From assembly GCA_022574255.1 (NCBI GenBank), contig JACZSK010000022.1, forward strand, positions 1-34,310: a stretch of 34,310 nt of DNA, given 5' to 3'. The notes beneath the pieces are model-generated. The model ran no database searches. It worked only from the letters and a program-made list of their open reading frames with translations, and was not told where the DNA came from. Within the stretch, counting starts at the first letter, position 1. Each line of letters starts with the position of its first letter. The position numbers and the translations under genes were made by a program. The DNA comes from Pseudomonadota bacterium. GTDB taxonomy: Bacteria > Pseudomonadota > Alphaproteobacteria > Sphingomonadales > SMXR01. Shown here one piece after another: positions 10,028-21,151 of the stretch.

Positions 10028-10822
10028 CTATATGCGCCAGGCTGAATGAATGGCCGCCACACCGCCAGACAGATCGCGGTGAGTGACCCGCGACAGTCCG
10101 GCTTCGGCAATCATTGCGGCGAATTTCGCCTGGTCGGGAAAACGCCGGATGCTCTCGACCAGATATTGATAGGCCTCCTCGTCGCCGGCCACGGCGCCGC
10201 CCAGCCAGGGTATGACCTTGAAGGAATACCAGTCGTAAACTTCCTCCAGGGGGGCCACGGGCTTGGCGAATTCCAGGCAGAGAAAATGCCCGCCGGGGCG
10301 CAGCACACGGCGCGCCTCGCTGAGCGCTTCCCCGATGCGCGAGACATTGCGAATGCCGAAGGCGATGACATAGACGTCGACGCTGGAATCGGGAACGGGC
10401 AACGCTTCCGCGTCGCCGCAAATCCAGTCGATACCGCCGAGAATGCCCCGGTCCAGGGCCCTCGCCTGGCCCCGGGAGAGCATGGCATGGTTGATATCAA
10501 CAACCGTCACCCGGGCATTGGTCTGTTCAACGGGGGCGGGGTCCGGCAGGGCATCGAGAAAGCGCAGCGCTATATCACCGGTGCCGCCCGCCACGTCCAA
10601 GAGATGCATGCCCGGGCGGGGGCTCAGGCTGTCGATCAGCGATGCCTTCCACAGGCGGTGCATTCCGCCGCTCATCAGGTCATTCATCAGGTCATAGCGC
10701 TTCGCCACGCTGTCGAACACGCCGCGCACCAGCCCCGCCTTGTCGTCCATGCCAACGGTCTGATAGCCGAAATGGGTATCACCGCGGCGGGCGTCAGTTT
10801 GCTCTGGTTTTGCTGCGGGCAT
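10028..10822 (-). CDS. ubiE: ubiquinone/menaquinone biosynthesis C-methyltransferase UbiE
   Basis: UbiE is the SAM-dependent C-methyltransferase that acts on the demethoxylated benzoquinol intermediate of ubiquinone (and on demethylmenaquinone where present). The 264-residue product has the family start FGYQTV, then VFDSVAKRYDLMNDLMSGGMHRLWK, the SAM-binding LLDVAGGTGDIA (about residues 74-85), GDAEALP, FGIRNV and the C-terminal end GGVAAIHSAWRI. A possible Shine-Dalgarno (AGGAACAGG) precedes the ATG. It heads the ubiE-ubiB minus-strand operon and diverges from mutM across a 138-base gap. Confidence 0.97.
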   Translation of the reverse strand: MPAAKPEQTDARRGDTHFGYQTVGMDDKAGLVRGVFDSVAKRYDLMNDLMSGGMHRLWKASLIDSLSPRPGMHLLDVAGGTGDIALRFLDALPDPAPVEQTNARVTVVDINHAMLSRGQARALDRGILGGIDWICGDAEALPVPDSSVDVYVIAFGIRNVSRIGEALSEARRVLRPGGHFLCLEFAKPVAPLEEVYDWYSFKVIPWLGGAVAGDEEAYQYLVESIRRFPDQAKFAAMIAEAGLSRVTHRDLSGGVAAIHSAWRI

Positions 10823-10855
10823 TGCCTGTTCCTGTTCGCCGGTTCTGCGCCCGGC

Positions 10856-10884
10856 TTGATCCGCGGGCGACCTTAGCGTAGAGG
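10856..10884 (+). promoter_or_regulatory. possible promoter for mutM
   Basis: TTGATC at 10856-10861 is followed by 17 bases and TAGAGG at 10879-10884, in the divergent ubiE/mutM gap about 76 bases before the mutM ATG. The -10 match is weak (three of six), so this is only a candidate. Confidence 0.25.
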
Positions 10885-10960
10885 CTGGAGCTTCGCCAGC
10901 GGCGAGTTACCTTTCGGGCAATGCGCCGCAGCGAATTTTATCTGCTCCAAAGAGGCGCTG

Positions 10961-11797
10961 ATGCCGGAACTTCCTGAAGTCGAGACCGTGATGCGCGGCC
11001 TGCGGCCTGCCCTCGAGGGCCGCAAGCTGGTTGAAGTGCGGGCGTTCAGGCCCGATCTGCGCCAGCCCATACCGGAGGGTTTCGAGGCGCGACTCACCGG
11101 CAAACGGGTCATCGGGCTCAGCCGCCGGGCGAAGTATCTGCTGATCGAGCTTGCCGGCGGGCTGCAACTGCTGCTGCATCTGGGCATGTCCGGGCGCATC
11201 CTGGTGGTCAAGGATTCGAGCGCTCTCTGGATGCCCGGGCGCCATGACCACATCACCTTCCTGACAGACGATAAGACGCGCATTATCTTCAATGATGCCC
11301 GGCGCTTCGGGCTGGTCGATTTTATTGAGCCGGGCGCGGGCGCAACACATCCGCTGCTGGCAAAGCTGGGGCCCGAGCCATTGTCGAACGCCTTCAGCGG
11401 GCCGGTTCTGGCGGCGGCGCTTGCGGGCAGGAATATTTCAATGAAAGCGGCGCTGATGGATCAGCGCGTGGTCGCCGGTCTGGGCAACATATATGTCGCC
11501 GAGGCGCTGCACCGCGCCCGCATAAGCCCGCGGCGGCTGGCCAGGAATTTAGGCCCGGCGCGCGCCGAGCGGCTGGTCCGGGCGATTCGCGAGGTTCTGG
11601 ATGAGGCCATAAGGGCGGGCGGTTCCACCCTCAGAGACTATGTTCACCCCGATGGCGAGCTTGGCTATTTCCAGCATAATTTCAGGGTTTATGGCCGCAC
11701 CGGTCAAGCCTGTCCGAGGCAGACCTGTGACGGCTTCATCACGCAAATCAATCAGGCGGGCCGCTCGACCTTCTATTGCGGGCGCTGCCAGCGCTAG
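10961..11797 (+). CDS. mutM: formamidopyrimidine-DNA glycosylase (Fpg/MutM)
   Basis: MutM removes 8-oxoguanine and formamidopyrimidines from DNA and nicks the abasic site. The 278-residue product starts PELPEVETV, so the catalytic N-terminal proline (P2) and glutamate (E3) are present. It also has the conserved lysine in SRRAKYLL (K58), the [19 protein letters not shown] helix-two-turns-helix, and a C-terminal zinc finger with cysteines spaced CX4C ... CX2C. The wider first spacing (CPRQTC) is also found in other alphaproteobacterial MutMs. AAGAGG lies just upstream of the ATG. It is divergent from ubiE. Confidence 0.97.
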   Translation: MPELPEVETVMRGLRPALEGRKLVEVRAFRPDLRQPIPEGFEARLTGKRVIGLSRRAKYLLIELAGGLQLLLHLGMSGRILVVKDSSALWMPGRHDHITFLTDDKTRIIFNDARRFGLVDFIEPGAGATHPLLAKLGPEPLSNAFSGPVLAAALAGRNISMKAALMDQRVVAGLGNIYVAEALHRARISPRRLARNLGPARAERLVRAIREVLDEAIRAGGSTLRDYVHPDGELGYFQHNFRVYGRTGQACPRQTCDGFITQINQAGRSTFYCGRCQR

Positions 11798-11847
11798 GCC
11801 GGTACTGCAGCTTGTTCTTGCTCCCAACCTTGGTGGTGCTAGGATCA

Positions 11848-12348
11848 ATGGCGATGACGAGCATGCGAATCATATTGGTGTTGGCTGCGTGGGGTTTGAC
11901 CGTGTTGGTCATTGGCGCGCCGCCGCTTATGGCCCAGTCGCCGCCCGCGCCTGCCGCAGCGGAAAGCTTCCTGGCCGACTTGTCGGATATTCCGCTGATG
12001 CCGGGACTTACCCAGGACGAGGCCGCCTCTTTTCTTTTTGACAAACCGGCGGGGCGCATTCTCACCGCGCGCCTTCATGGCTGCGTCGAGGCGGCGGACG
12101 TGCGCCACTATTATGGCGCTACCCTGCCGCAACTGGGCTGGTTGCCTGCTCCCCTTGTCTCAACCGCCACGGCCTCCACCGCCACGGCATCCACACTGAT
12201 TTACCAGCGCGAGGGCGAACGACTGACGCTTGAATTTTCCAGCCGGTCCGATCCTGGGACTGACGCCGCGTCCGGCACCAGGTCCGACGAAGACGACGGC
12301 TGCTTTGAGCTCCTCCTGCTGCTCAGCCCCGCCGCCGCCGGGGAATAG
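11848..12348 (+). CDS. small exported protein of unknown function
   Basis: I do not recognise a named family. The 166-residue product begins with a clear signal peptide (MRIILVLAAWGLTVLVIGA followed by a PLMAQS cleavage region), so it is probably periplasmic. The mature part has LFDKPAGRILTARLHGCVEAADVRHYYGATLPQLGW, which resembles short alphaproteobacterial proteins found between mutM and echA, but I know no function. A low-complexity TATASTATAST stretch and an acidic serine-rich segment follow. Three ATGs are possible (11848, 11854, 11863); AGGA just ahead favours 11848, and all keep the signal peptide. A longer frame from 11776 overlaps mutM and is unlikely. Confidence 0.75.
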   Translation: MAMTSMRIILVLAAWGLTVLVIGAPPLMAQSPPAPAAAESFLADLSDIPLMPGLTQDEAASFLFDKPAGRILTARLHGCVEAADVRHYYGATLPQLGWLPAPLVSTATASTATASTLIYQREGERLTLEFSSRSDPGTDAASGTRSDEDDGCFELLLLLSPAAAGE

Positions 12349-12436
12349 AAAACTCTTCCAATGACCCCCCGATGGCGATAGGAAGGCAGCCTGAAAGCGC
12401 CCGCAAGGGCCGGTCAACAACTCTGGAAGCCAAGCC

Positions 12437-13213
12437 ATGCCCTATGAAATGATCCTGATGGACAAGAAAGGCGCCGTTGGTCTGATCACCCTCAATCGCC
12501 CGGATGCCCTGAATGCCCTGAACGGGCAGATGATGGACGAGATAACCAGAGCGCTGAGGGATTTGGAGGCCGATGACAACATCGGCGCCATCGTGATCAC
12601 CGGCAACGAGAAGGCTTTTGCGGCCGGCGCTGACATCAAGGAAATGGAATCCAAGAGCTATATGGATGTCTTCGCCGAGGATTTCATCACCGCCAACTGG
12701 GAAGAGGCCAGCCGTTGCCGCAAGCCGGTGATTGCGGCCGTGGCGGGCTATGCATTGGGCGGCGGCTGTGAGCTGGCGATGATGTGCGACTTTATTATCT
12801 GCGCCGAGAACGCCAAGTTCGGTCAGCCGGAGATAAATCTGGGGGTCACCCCGGGCGCCGGAGGCACACAAAGGCTGCCGCGCCTGGTCGGCAAATCGAA
12901 GGCCATGGACATGATTCTGACCGGCCGCATGATGGACGCCAAGGAGGCCGAGCGCTCGGGTCTGGCCAGCCGTATCGTGCCCACCGATGATCTTGTCGAG
13001 GAGGCCCTGAAGATTGCCGGGAAGATCGCCGACCTGTCGATGCCCAGCGTCATGATGGCCAAGGAGATGGTCAACCGCTCGCTGGAGACGACCCTGGCTG
13101 AAGGTGTGCGCTTCGAGCGCCGGCTGTTCCATTCGTTGTTCGCCACCGAAGACCAGAAGGAAGGCATGTCGGCATTTATCGACAAGCGCAAGCCGCGTTT
13201 CAAGAATCGCTAG
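12437..13213 (+). CDS. enoyl-CoA hydratase (crotonase family)
   Basis: The 258-residue product is a typical crotonase-fold enoyl-CoA hydratase, which adds water across trans-2-enoyl-CoA in beta-oxidation and related pathways. It has the oxyanion-hole segment [11 protein letters not shown], the first catalytic glutamate in [12 protein letters not shown] (E112) and the second in [20 protein letters not shown] (E132), and ends RKPRFKNR. Both glutamates support hydratase rather than isomerase activity. The same gene sits between mutM and rpsT in several alphaproteobacteria. Its acyl-chain preference cannot be read from the sequence. Confidence 0.95.
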   Translation: MPYEMILMDKKGAVGLITLNRPDALNALNGQMMDEITRALRDLEADDNIGAIVITGNEKAFAAGADIKEMESKSYMDVFAEDFITANWEEASRCRKPVIAAVAGYALGGGCELAMMCDFIICAENAKFGQPEINLGVTPGAGGTQRLPRLVGKSKAMDMILTGRMMDAKEAERSGLASRIVPTDDLVEEALKIAGKIADLSMPSVMMAKEMVNRSLETTLAEGVRFERRLFHSLFATEDQKEGMSAFIDKRKPRFKNR

Positions 13214-13276
13214 ACCTGCATTGCAGCGGTGCCGCACGGGCTTTGGGGCAAAGGGTTTCAGGGGGCCAAGGAAGTG

Positions 13277-13305
13277 TTGACCTTGCGCCCGCACACCGCT
13301 ATACA
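13277..13305 (+). promoter_or_regulatory. strong sigma-70-type promoter for rpsT
   Basis: TTGACC at 13277-13282 (five of six) is followed by exactly 17 bases and TATACA at 13300-13305 (four of six). The expected transcription start near 13312 gives a leader of about 54 bases to the rpsT ATG. It is one of the best promoter matches in the window and fits a highly expressed ribosomal protein gene. Confidence 0.72.
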
Positions 13306-13365
13306 GCGCCCCTGAATTTGGTTGAGATCCGCCTTGGCTGGCGGCTCCCGTGAAGAGGGTTTTTG

Positions 13366-13632
13366 ATGGCCAACAGTAAACAGGCGAAGAAGCGTATTCG
13401 GCAGACCGAGCGGCGCACCGACGTCAACCGGAACCGCCGCAGCCGCTTGCGGACCTTTGAAAAGAAAGTTGTCCTGGCCCTGGAAGCCGGTGACAAGGTG
13501 GCGGCTGCAGACGCTTTGAAGGCCGCCCAGCCGGAAATCGCCCGCAGCGTGAACCGCGGTCTTCTGCACAGGAATACGGCGGCCCGGAAGGTTTCCCGGC
13601 TGTCGCGCCGCGTCAAGGCGTTGTCCTCTTAA
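13366..13632 (+). CDS. rpsT: 30S ribosomal protein S20
   Basis: S20 binds 16S rRNA at the base of the small subunit. The 88-residue, very basic product begins [17 protein letters not shown] and has the family core [33 protein letters not shown]. The ATG at 13366 is right: it gives the usual MANS start and follows the Shine-Dalgarno GAAGAGGG at 13352-13359. The TTG directly before it would only add one methionine. It precedes dnaA, as in many alphaproteobacteria, but with an 836-base gap. Confidence 0.98.
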   Translation: MANSKQAKKRIRQTERRTDVNRNRRSRLRTFEKKVVLALEAGDKVAAADALKAAQPEIARSVNRGLLHRNTAARKVSRLSRRVKALSS

Positions 13633-13652
13633 GGAAAACGCTTTCTTTCAAA

Positions 13653-13677
13653 GGCCCGGCCAAGACCCGGCCGGGCC
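13653..13677 (+). terminator. perfect 9 bp stem-loop after rpsT
   Basis: GGCCCGGCC (13653-13661) pairs perfectly with GGCCGGGCC (13669-13677) around the loop AAGACCC, starting 20 bases after the rpsT stop. The following bases are not T-rich. Position and stability suggest an rpsT transcript end. Confidence 0.5.
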
Positions 13678-14359
13678 CCGGACCCCAACAGCATAAACCG
13701 ACCGATTCGCACGAGCGATTCGCGGAAATTCTACTCCGCGATACCGCCTTTGCGCGTCTTTTGGGTTGCGTCGGCGCGTCCGGCGGGGGTCGGTAAAAAA
13801 GCTTGACCCAGATTTTGTGTGTCGCTGGTCACCACACCACAGCCGCACGGTTTAATTTTCGCGCCGTCAATGGAATCGGTTGTCAGGTCATTCCGGGCCG
13901 GTTACTTTGACCCCTCGCTAGTCTCGTTTTGGACGGCTTTATTTTCGATTTCGCCGTCTTCAGGTAATGCTGTGTGAGGGGCATGTAATATATCAGGTAA
14001 AAATACCGAATTACTTGGAAATTACTTTATTATTTGAACGGCGGGGGGCTTGCGACGGAGAAAGCACAGAGAAAGCAAGGGAAATCAGGGGTTTGAAATT
14101 CTCTTGAATTGTCCGCAAATTTGTTTCGGGGCCGCGTTTTCCTGAAGCTCAAGGGGTAATACGAAAGTGAGTTTCGGGGGAAAGGTTTTGCACCCCATGA
14201 CTTTACGGGATTGCGCTGCGGGATTTGGTGATGGTTGAGGGTTGGGCTTAAGTTTTTTTGTTCGCCGCAAGGCTGTGAAGAACTCAAGAGATCGGAAAGA
14301 CTAAAAAGGAAAAGCACAGCCATAGGTCAAGAAGTTGATCAAGAATGGGTCTGGAACGA

Positions 14360-14395
14360 TTGCCCCGTCTGAGAGCGGGGACCGGGAGGGGGCAA
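14360..14395 (+). promoter_or_regulatory. mutually exclusive stems in the dnaA leader
   Basis: CCCCG at 14363-14367 can pair with CGGGG at 14376-14380, or TTGCCCC at 14360-14366 can pair with GGGGCAA at 14389-14395. The two foldings share the same left arm, so only one can form at a time. They lie about 75-110 bases before the dnaA GTG. A regulatory role is inference. Confidence 0.35.
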
Positions 14396-14468
14396 CCTGC
14401 CGCGGCGTTCAGGACCGGGAATCAAGATAGCCGGCAGACAGGCAGTAAATGCCGTTCGGGAGGGCAGA

Positions 14469-15887
14469 GTGAACCGTAGGCCAGTAGACCCAGTGGACGA
14501 AGCCGGACAATGGACCCGGCTGCAAGAGTACTTGAAAGCAGAGTTTGGCAGAGACGCCTTCGAGACATGGCTCAGCAAGCTTGAATTCAAGGGCATTGAT
14601 GCCGGAACAGCCGTGCTGGCGGCGCCGTCGCCTTTTATCCGCGACTGGATTCAGCGTCACTATCTGAGTCGCATAAAGGAAACCTGGGCGCGCAATAACG
14701 CTGCAGTGCTGGATGTCCAGGTTTTGGCGACGACCGGCGCGGCGCGCAGCACCATGGGTGAGGAAATCGCCGCCGCTGCCGACGCCCAGGCCCCGGGAGC
14801 ACCAGGAGCACCAGAGGCGATGACGGCAAGGGGCGACCTGCCCGTGGTCTCGGACGACAGCTACGGCAGCCCCCTGGACCCCCGCTATACTTTCGATTCT
14901 TTTGTCGTGGGCAAATCCAACGAGTTGGCCTATGCCGCCGCCCGCCGCGTTGCCGAAGCCAGCGAGTTGCCGTTCAATCCGCTGTTTCTGCATGGCGGCG
15001 TCGGGTTGGGAAAGACCCATCTGATGCATGCCATTGCCTCCGAGGTGCGGCGCAAGCAACCCGAGCGCAAGGTCATGTATATGTCCGCCGAAAAATTCAT
15101 GTTCCAGTTCATCACGGCGCTGCGCTACAAGGACACCGTCGCCTTCAAAAAGCAATTCCGCGCGGTTGATCTGTTGATGATCGATGACGTGCAATTCATC
15201 GCCAACAAGAACTCGACGCAGGAAGAATTTTTTCACACCTTCAACGCGCTGGTCGATAACCGCCGGCAGGTGGTGTTGTCCGCCGACCGCTCGCCCACCG
15301 ACCTGACCGGCATAGAGGAGCGAATCATATCGCGCCTGGGCTGGGGGCTGGTCGCCGATATTCATCCCACCGACTACGAATTGCGCTTTGGCATTCTGCA
15401 GTCCAAGGCCGAGCAGTTGAAATGCATTGATATCGGCAGCGATGTGCTGGAATTTCTGGCGCGGCGCATATCATCGAATGTTCGCGAGCTTGAAGGCGCC
15501 CTCAACCGGGTGGTTGCCTACGCGACGCTGGTTGGCCGCCCGATTTCCATCGATATGAGCCGCGATGTGCTGCAGGATCTGATTCGCGCCAATGACCGCA
15601 AGGTTACCATCGATGCGATCCAGCGCCAGGTTGCCGATTATTACAATCTTCGGCTCTCGGAACTGTTGTCGGCGCGCCGCGCCCGCAATATAGCGCGGCC
15701 CCGCCAGGTGGCCATGTATCTGTCGAAACGAATGACCGCCCGGTCGCTGCCGGAAATTGGCCGCAAGTTCGGCGGACGCGACCACACCACCGTCATGCAT
15801 GCGGTCAAGAAGGTCGATGACCTGCGGCGCACGGACAGCAGCCTGGACGACGATATTCATCGTTTATCGAGGCTCCTGGAAGGCTGA
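14469..15887 (+). CDS. dnaA: chromosomal replication initiator protein DnaA
   Basis: DnaA is the AAA+ ATPase that binds DnaA boxes and opens oriC. The 472-residue product has all four domains: an N-terminal DnaB/partner-interacting domain (about 1-90), a variable alanine/proline-rich linker (about 91-135), the AAA+ core with Walker A GGVGLGKT (176-183), Walker B LLMIDD (235-240) and sensor regions, and a C-terminal helix-turn-helix with the signature DHTTVMHA (438-445). It starts with GTG at 14469, preceded by the strong Shine-Dalgarno GGGAGGG at 14458-14464. It is followed by dnaN, recF and gyrB. Confidence 0.98.
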   Translation: MNRRPVDPVDEAGQWTRLQEYLKAEFGRDAFETWLSKLEFKGIDAGTAVLAAPSPFIRDWIQRHYLSRIKETWARNNAAVLDVQVLATTGAARSTMGEEIAAAADAQAPGAPGAPEAMTARGDLPVVSDDSYGSPLDPRYTFDSFVVGKSNELAYAAARRVAEASELPFNPLFLHGGVGLGKTHLMHAIASEVRRKQPERKVMYMSAEKFMFQFITALRYKDTVAFKKQFRAVDLLMIDDVQFIANKNSTQEEFFHTFNALVDNRRQVVLSADRSPTDLTGIEERIISRLGWGLVADIHPTDYELRFGILQSKAEQLKCIDIGSDVLEFLARRISSNVRELEGALNRVVAYATLVGRPISIDMSRDVLQDLIRANDRKVTIDAIQRQVADYYNLRLSELLSARRARNIARPRQVAMYLSKRMTARSLPEIGRKFGGRDHTTVMHAVKKVDDLRRTDSSLDDDIHRLSRLLEG

Positions 15888-15950
15888 TCCGGGGGTATCC
15901 ACCGGGGTTGGTCCGGGGGGCGTTCCAGAGGCGGACAGGGACGCGCGACT

Positions 15951-15981
15951 CGGCGGATTTCTGCCGCGTTTGGCGTTTTTT
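15951..15981 (+). terminator. possible dnaA terminator
   Basis: CGGCGG (15951-15956) can pair with CTGCCG (15961-15966, one G-T pair) around the loop ATTT, followed by CGTTTGGCGTTTTTT ending at 15981. The T-run starts about nine bases from the stem, so termination would be inefficient at best. Confidence 0.3.
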
Positions 15982-16036
15982 CACCGGGCAGAAATAACCG
16001 GGAAATGCCCATATTTTGCTATGGTGCGGGCCGCCG

Positions 16037-16201
16037 ATGGCATATGATGTGTTCATGCTCGAATTTAGGGCATCGAAAGCGCCTTTGGTATGCGAGTGGG
16101 GTGCGAATCGCACCCCGGACCGGCGTGATAATCTGGCAAGGCAGGGCCAAGACATGGCTAAATCAAGACATAGCCAAATCAAGGACGAGACGGTCACATG
16201 A
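16037..16201 (+). CDS. possible small ORF whose stop overlaps the dnaN start
   Basis: An open frame runs from the ATG at 16037 (54 codons; an internal ATG lies at 16154, 15 codons) to a TGA at 16199-16201 that overlaps the dnaN ATG as ATGA. It begins MAYDVFMLEF and ends SQIKDETVT. I recognise no family, and its codons lack the strong G/C third-position bias of the neighbours. Its only support is the exact overlap, which would couple its translation to dnaN. It may well be chance. Confidence 0.2.
   Translation: MAYDVFMLEFRASKAPLVCEWGANRTPDRRDNLARQGQDMAKSRHSQIKDETVT
16098..16116 (+). repeat. 8 bp perfect hairpin in the dnaA-dnaN gap
   Basis: GGGGTGCG (16098-16105) and CGCACCCC (16109-16116) form a perfect stem with a 3-base AAT loop, 82 bases before dnaN. 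It has no T-run. It could be an RNA hairpin in the dnaN leader or an operator; no specific factor is suggested. Confidence 0.4.
16152..16183 (+). repeat. 16 bp imperfect tandem repeat upstream of dnaN
   Basis: ACATGGCTAAATCAAG (16152-16167) is followed directly by ACATAGCCAAATCAAG (16168-16183), 14 of 16 bases identical. The repeat ends 14 bases before the dnaN ATG, and AAGGA at 16181-16185 overlaps its end. Confidence 0.75.
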
Positions 16202-17310
16202 AGCTTACGATTGAGCGCGCGGCACTCCTGAAGGCGCTGGGGCATGTCCAGAGCGTTGTCGAGCGGCGCAATACAATTCCCATTCTTTCCAATGTGCAGA
16301 TCGAGGCGGCGGATGGGTCGCTGGCGCTGACCGCGACCGATCTGGATCTGGCGATTGTCGAGCATGCCGAGGCCCAGGTCACCGAACCGGGGGCAATCAC
16401 GGCGCCGGCGCACACCCTGTTCGATATTGTGCGCAAGCTGCCGGAGGGCGCCGAGATCGAGTTATCGCTGGGCGCGGACCAGCGCCTTGACCTGAGAGCG
16501 GGGCGCTCACACTTCACTCTTGCCTGTCTGCCAAAAGAAGATTTTCCGGTGATGAGCGAGGGTGACCTGCCACATCAGTTCAGCATTTCATCCACCGACC
16601 TGAAGCGGCTGATTGATCGCACGCGCTTTGCCATCTCGACCGAGGAAACGCGCTATTATCTGAACGGCATTTATTTGCATGTGGCGGAAAGCAACAAGCC
16701 CCGCCTGAGGGCGGTGGCGACCGATGGCCACCGGCTGGCGCAGGCCGAAATTCCCGTGCCCGAGGGTGCCACCGGCATGCCCGGCGTGATTATTCCGCGC
16801 AAGACCGTGGGCGAGATCAGAAAGCTGATCGACGAGTTTGATGGTGATATCGAGATCGCGCTCTCGGACACCAAGATACGCTTTTCCTTTGACGGCGCGG
16901 TTCTGACCTCAAAGCTGATCGATGGAACATTTCCCGATTACACGCGGGTCATTCCGGTCGGTAACGACAAAATGCTCAGTGTCGATTGCCGGAGTCTCGC
17001 CGAAGCCGTGGACAGGGTCTCCACCATTTCCAGCGATCGCACACGCTCGGTCAAGCTCAGCCTGGACAAGGACAGGATTATCCTGTCCGTCAACAGCCCG
17101 GAACACGGCACCGCAACCGAGGAAGTGGCGGCCAGCTACTCCAGCGAAGCCATGGATGTGGGATTTAACGCCCGCTACCTGCTGGACATTCTCGGCCAGA
17201 TCGATGGCGACGAAGTTCAGGCAGAGCTTGCAGACCCGGCTTCACCCACCGTCGTTCGCGATGCCGCCGACGAAGGTGCCCTCTACGTTCTCATGCCCAT
17301 GCGGGTCTGA
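16198..17310 (+). CDS. dnaN: DNA polymerase III subunit beta (sliding clamp)
   Basis: The beta clamp is a ring-shaped dimer that tethers DNA polymerase III to DNA and is a docking site for many repair proteins. The 370-residue product has the standard three-domain form: N-terminal MKLTIERAALLKALGHVQSVVERRNTIPILSN, the middle RTRFAISTEETRYYLNGIYLH and ATDGHRLAQAEI, and the C-terminal LIDGTFPDYTRVIP, GFNARYLLDIL and the typical ending YVLMPMRV. The ATG at 16198 follows AAGGA at a rather long spacing of 12 bases. It lies 310 bases after dnaA and 7 bases before recF, so dnaN-recF are probably cotranscribed. Confidence 0.98.
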   Translation: MKLTIERAALLKALGHVQSVVERRNTIPILSNVQIEAADGSLALTATDLDLAIVEHAEAQVTEPGAITAPAHTLFDIVRKLPEGAEIELSLGADQRLDLRAGRSHFTLACLPKEDFPVMSEGDLPHQFSISSTDLKRLIDRTRFAISTEETRYYLNGIYLHVAESNKPRLRAVATDGHRLAQAEIPVPEGATGMPGVIIPRKTVGEIRKLIDEFDGDIEIALSDTKIRFSFDGAVLTSKLIDGTFPDYTRVIPVGNDKMLSVDCRSLAEAVDRVSTISSDRTRSVKLSLDKDRIILSVNSPEHGTATEEVAASYSSEAMDVGFNARYLLDILGQIDGDEVQAELADPASPTVVRDAADEGALYVLMPMRV

Positions 17311-17317
17311 TCGGCCC

Positions 17318-18619
17318 ATGCCACCGGCCACGGAAGAATACGGGCTGGCGCAGACGGCGCATGATCGGGCTGCCGATAATATTGTTGCCGTGTCCACTGC
17401 CGCGTCTTCCGGCCAGATGCTGAGGCGCCTGACGCTCGCGAATTTCAGGAATTACAGGGAATTGGATTTGCGCCTCACAGATATTGCCCGGCCCTGCCCC
17501 ATCGTTCTCGCCGGACCCAACGGTGCCGGTAAAACCAATCTTCTGGAAGCCATCTCCTATCTGGCTCCGGGGCGCGGTATCAGGGGGGCCAGGCTTGGCG
17601 ACCTGACCCGGCTTGGCGCCGTCGGCCCCTGGTCGGTGTCGGCGCGCCTGCAGACCCCTGCCGGCGAAATCGAGGTGGGCACCGGCATGCAGGCGGTCGC
17701 CGCAAAAAGCGCAGGCGAAACAGAGGGCGGCGGGAACGGTACGGATGTTGAAGACCCGTCGTCCGGGCGCCTGCCGGAACGACGTATTGTGCGCATCGAC
17801 GGCTCGGCCTGCCGACCTGCCGGCCTTGCCCGCATCGCAACCATCCTGTGGCTGACCCCGCGGATGGACCGCCTGTTCGTTGAGGGATCATCGGCGCGGC
17901 GGCGCTTTCTCGACCGGCTGGTATTGGGGCTGCATGTGGGCCACGGGCGCGAAATTGCCGCCTACGAGCGGGCCATGCGCGAGCGGCTGAATTTGCTCAC
18001 CCACCATGGCGTCGATGGCGGCGACCCGGCATGGCTGACGGCGCTGGAGCGCCAGATGGCCGAACATGGGGTTGCCGTTGCCGCGGGGCGGATAGACGCC
18101 ATCGGGCATTTGACGGAGCAGATCGCCAATCAGCCGGCGGGCGCTTTCCCAAAGGCGGTGCTTGCGCTCCAGGGGCTTCTTGAGACCGGATTGCAGACCA
18201 TGGCGGCATTGCAGGTGGAGGAGGACTTTGCCCGCAAGCTGGCTGCAAATCGTGCATTGGACGCGCGCAGCGGCCGCACCTCGGAGGGGCCCCATCGCAG
18301 CGATATGCTGGCCACCCATATGGCCAAGGGCCTGGCCGCCAACCTCTGCTCCACGGGCGAGCAAAAGGCGCTTCTGGTTGGACTGCTGCTGGCCAACGCG
18401 GCTATGTTGAAAGCCCGCGAAGACCGGCCGCCAATTCTGCTGCTCGACGAAATTGCCGCCCATCTGGACGAAGCGCACCGCAGGGCGCTGTTTGAAAGTC
18501 TTTTGGATCTGGAGTGCCAGACCTGGCTGACGGGAACCGACATGGCGCTTTTCAGCCCCCTTGGCGGCGACACCCTTCGTCTTTCGGTGCAGGACGGCCA
18601 AATCCTTGAGGCGGCGTAG
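17318..18619 (+). CDS. recF: DNA replication and repair protein RecF
   Basis: RecF is an SMC-like ATPase that helps load RecA at single-strand gaps with RecO and RecR. The product has the start LRRLTLANFRNYRELDLRL, Walker A GPNGAGKTN (about residues 66-74), EGPHRSD, STGEQKALLVGLLLANA (the ABC signature) and the Walker B region PPILLLDEIAAHLDEAHR. The ATG at 17318 gives 433 residues, longer than usual; family homology begins near residue 34, where another ATG (17417) would give 400. Neither has a clear Shine-Dalgarno. An extra glycine/glutamate-rich insert lies at about residues 125-150. It is 33 bases before gyrB. Confidence 0.95.
   Translation: MPPATEEYGLAQTAHDRAADNIVAVSTAASSGQMLRRLTLANFRNYRELDLRLTDIARPCPIVLAGPNGAGKTNLLEAISYLAPGRGIRGARLGDLTRLGAVGPWSVSARLQTPAGEIEVGTGMQAVAAKSAGETEGGGNGTDVEDPSSGRLPERRIVRIDGSACRPAGLARIATILWLTPRMDRLFVEGSSARRRFLDRLVLGLHVGHGREIAAYERAMRERLNLLTHHGVDGGDPAWLTALERQMAEHGVAVAAGRIDAIGHLTEQIANQPAGAFPKAVLALQGLLETGLQTMAALQVEEDFARKLAANRALDARSGRTSEGPHRSDMLATHMAKGLAANLCSTGEQKALLVGLLLANAAMLKAREDRPPILLLDEIAAHLDEAHRRALFESLLDLECQTWLTGTDMALFSPLGGDTLRLSVQDGQILEAA

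Positions 18620-21150
<2,531 letters not shown>

Positions 21151-21151
<1 letters not shown>

Larger units (their letters stand above)
13633..14468. other. 836 bp non-coding region between rpsT and dnaA
   Basis: No supported gene is present. After the rpsT hairpin the sequence becomes clearly richer in A+T than its surroundings, most of all at about 13980-14035, which holds two copies of AATTACTT starting 11 bases apart (14009-14016 and 14020-14027). Frames open on the minus strand (14030-14323) give serine/proline-rich peptides with no recognisable similarity. No perfect DnaA box (TTATCCACA) was seen on either strand, so this cannot be called oriC. It is best read as the dnaA upstream control region, possibly with an unrecognised RNA. 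Confidence 0.5.

Noticed and set aside
14030-14323. 97-codon minus-strand frame between rpsT and dnaA
   Set aside because: The peptide is serine/proline/phenylalanine-rich with no family similarity, no G/C third-position bias and no good ribosome-binding site.
13633-14468. oriC next to dnaA
   Set aside because: No perfect or near-perfect cluster of DnaA boxes (TTATCCACA) was found. Only scattered one- or two-mismatch sites occur, including inside genes elsewhere, as expected by chance.
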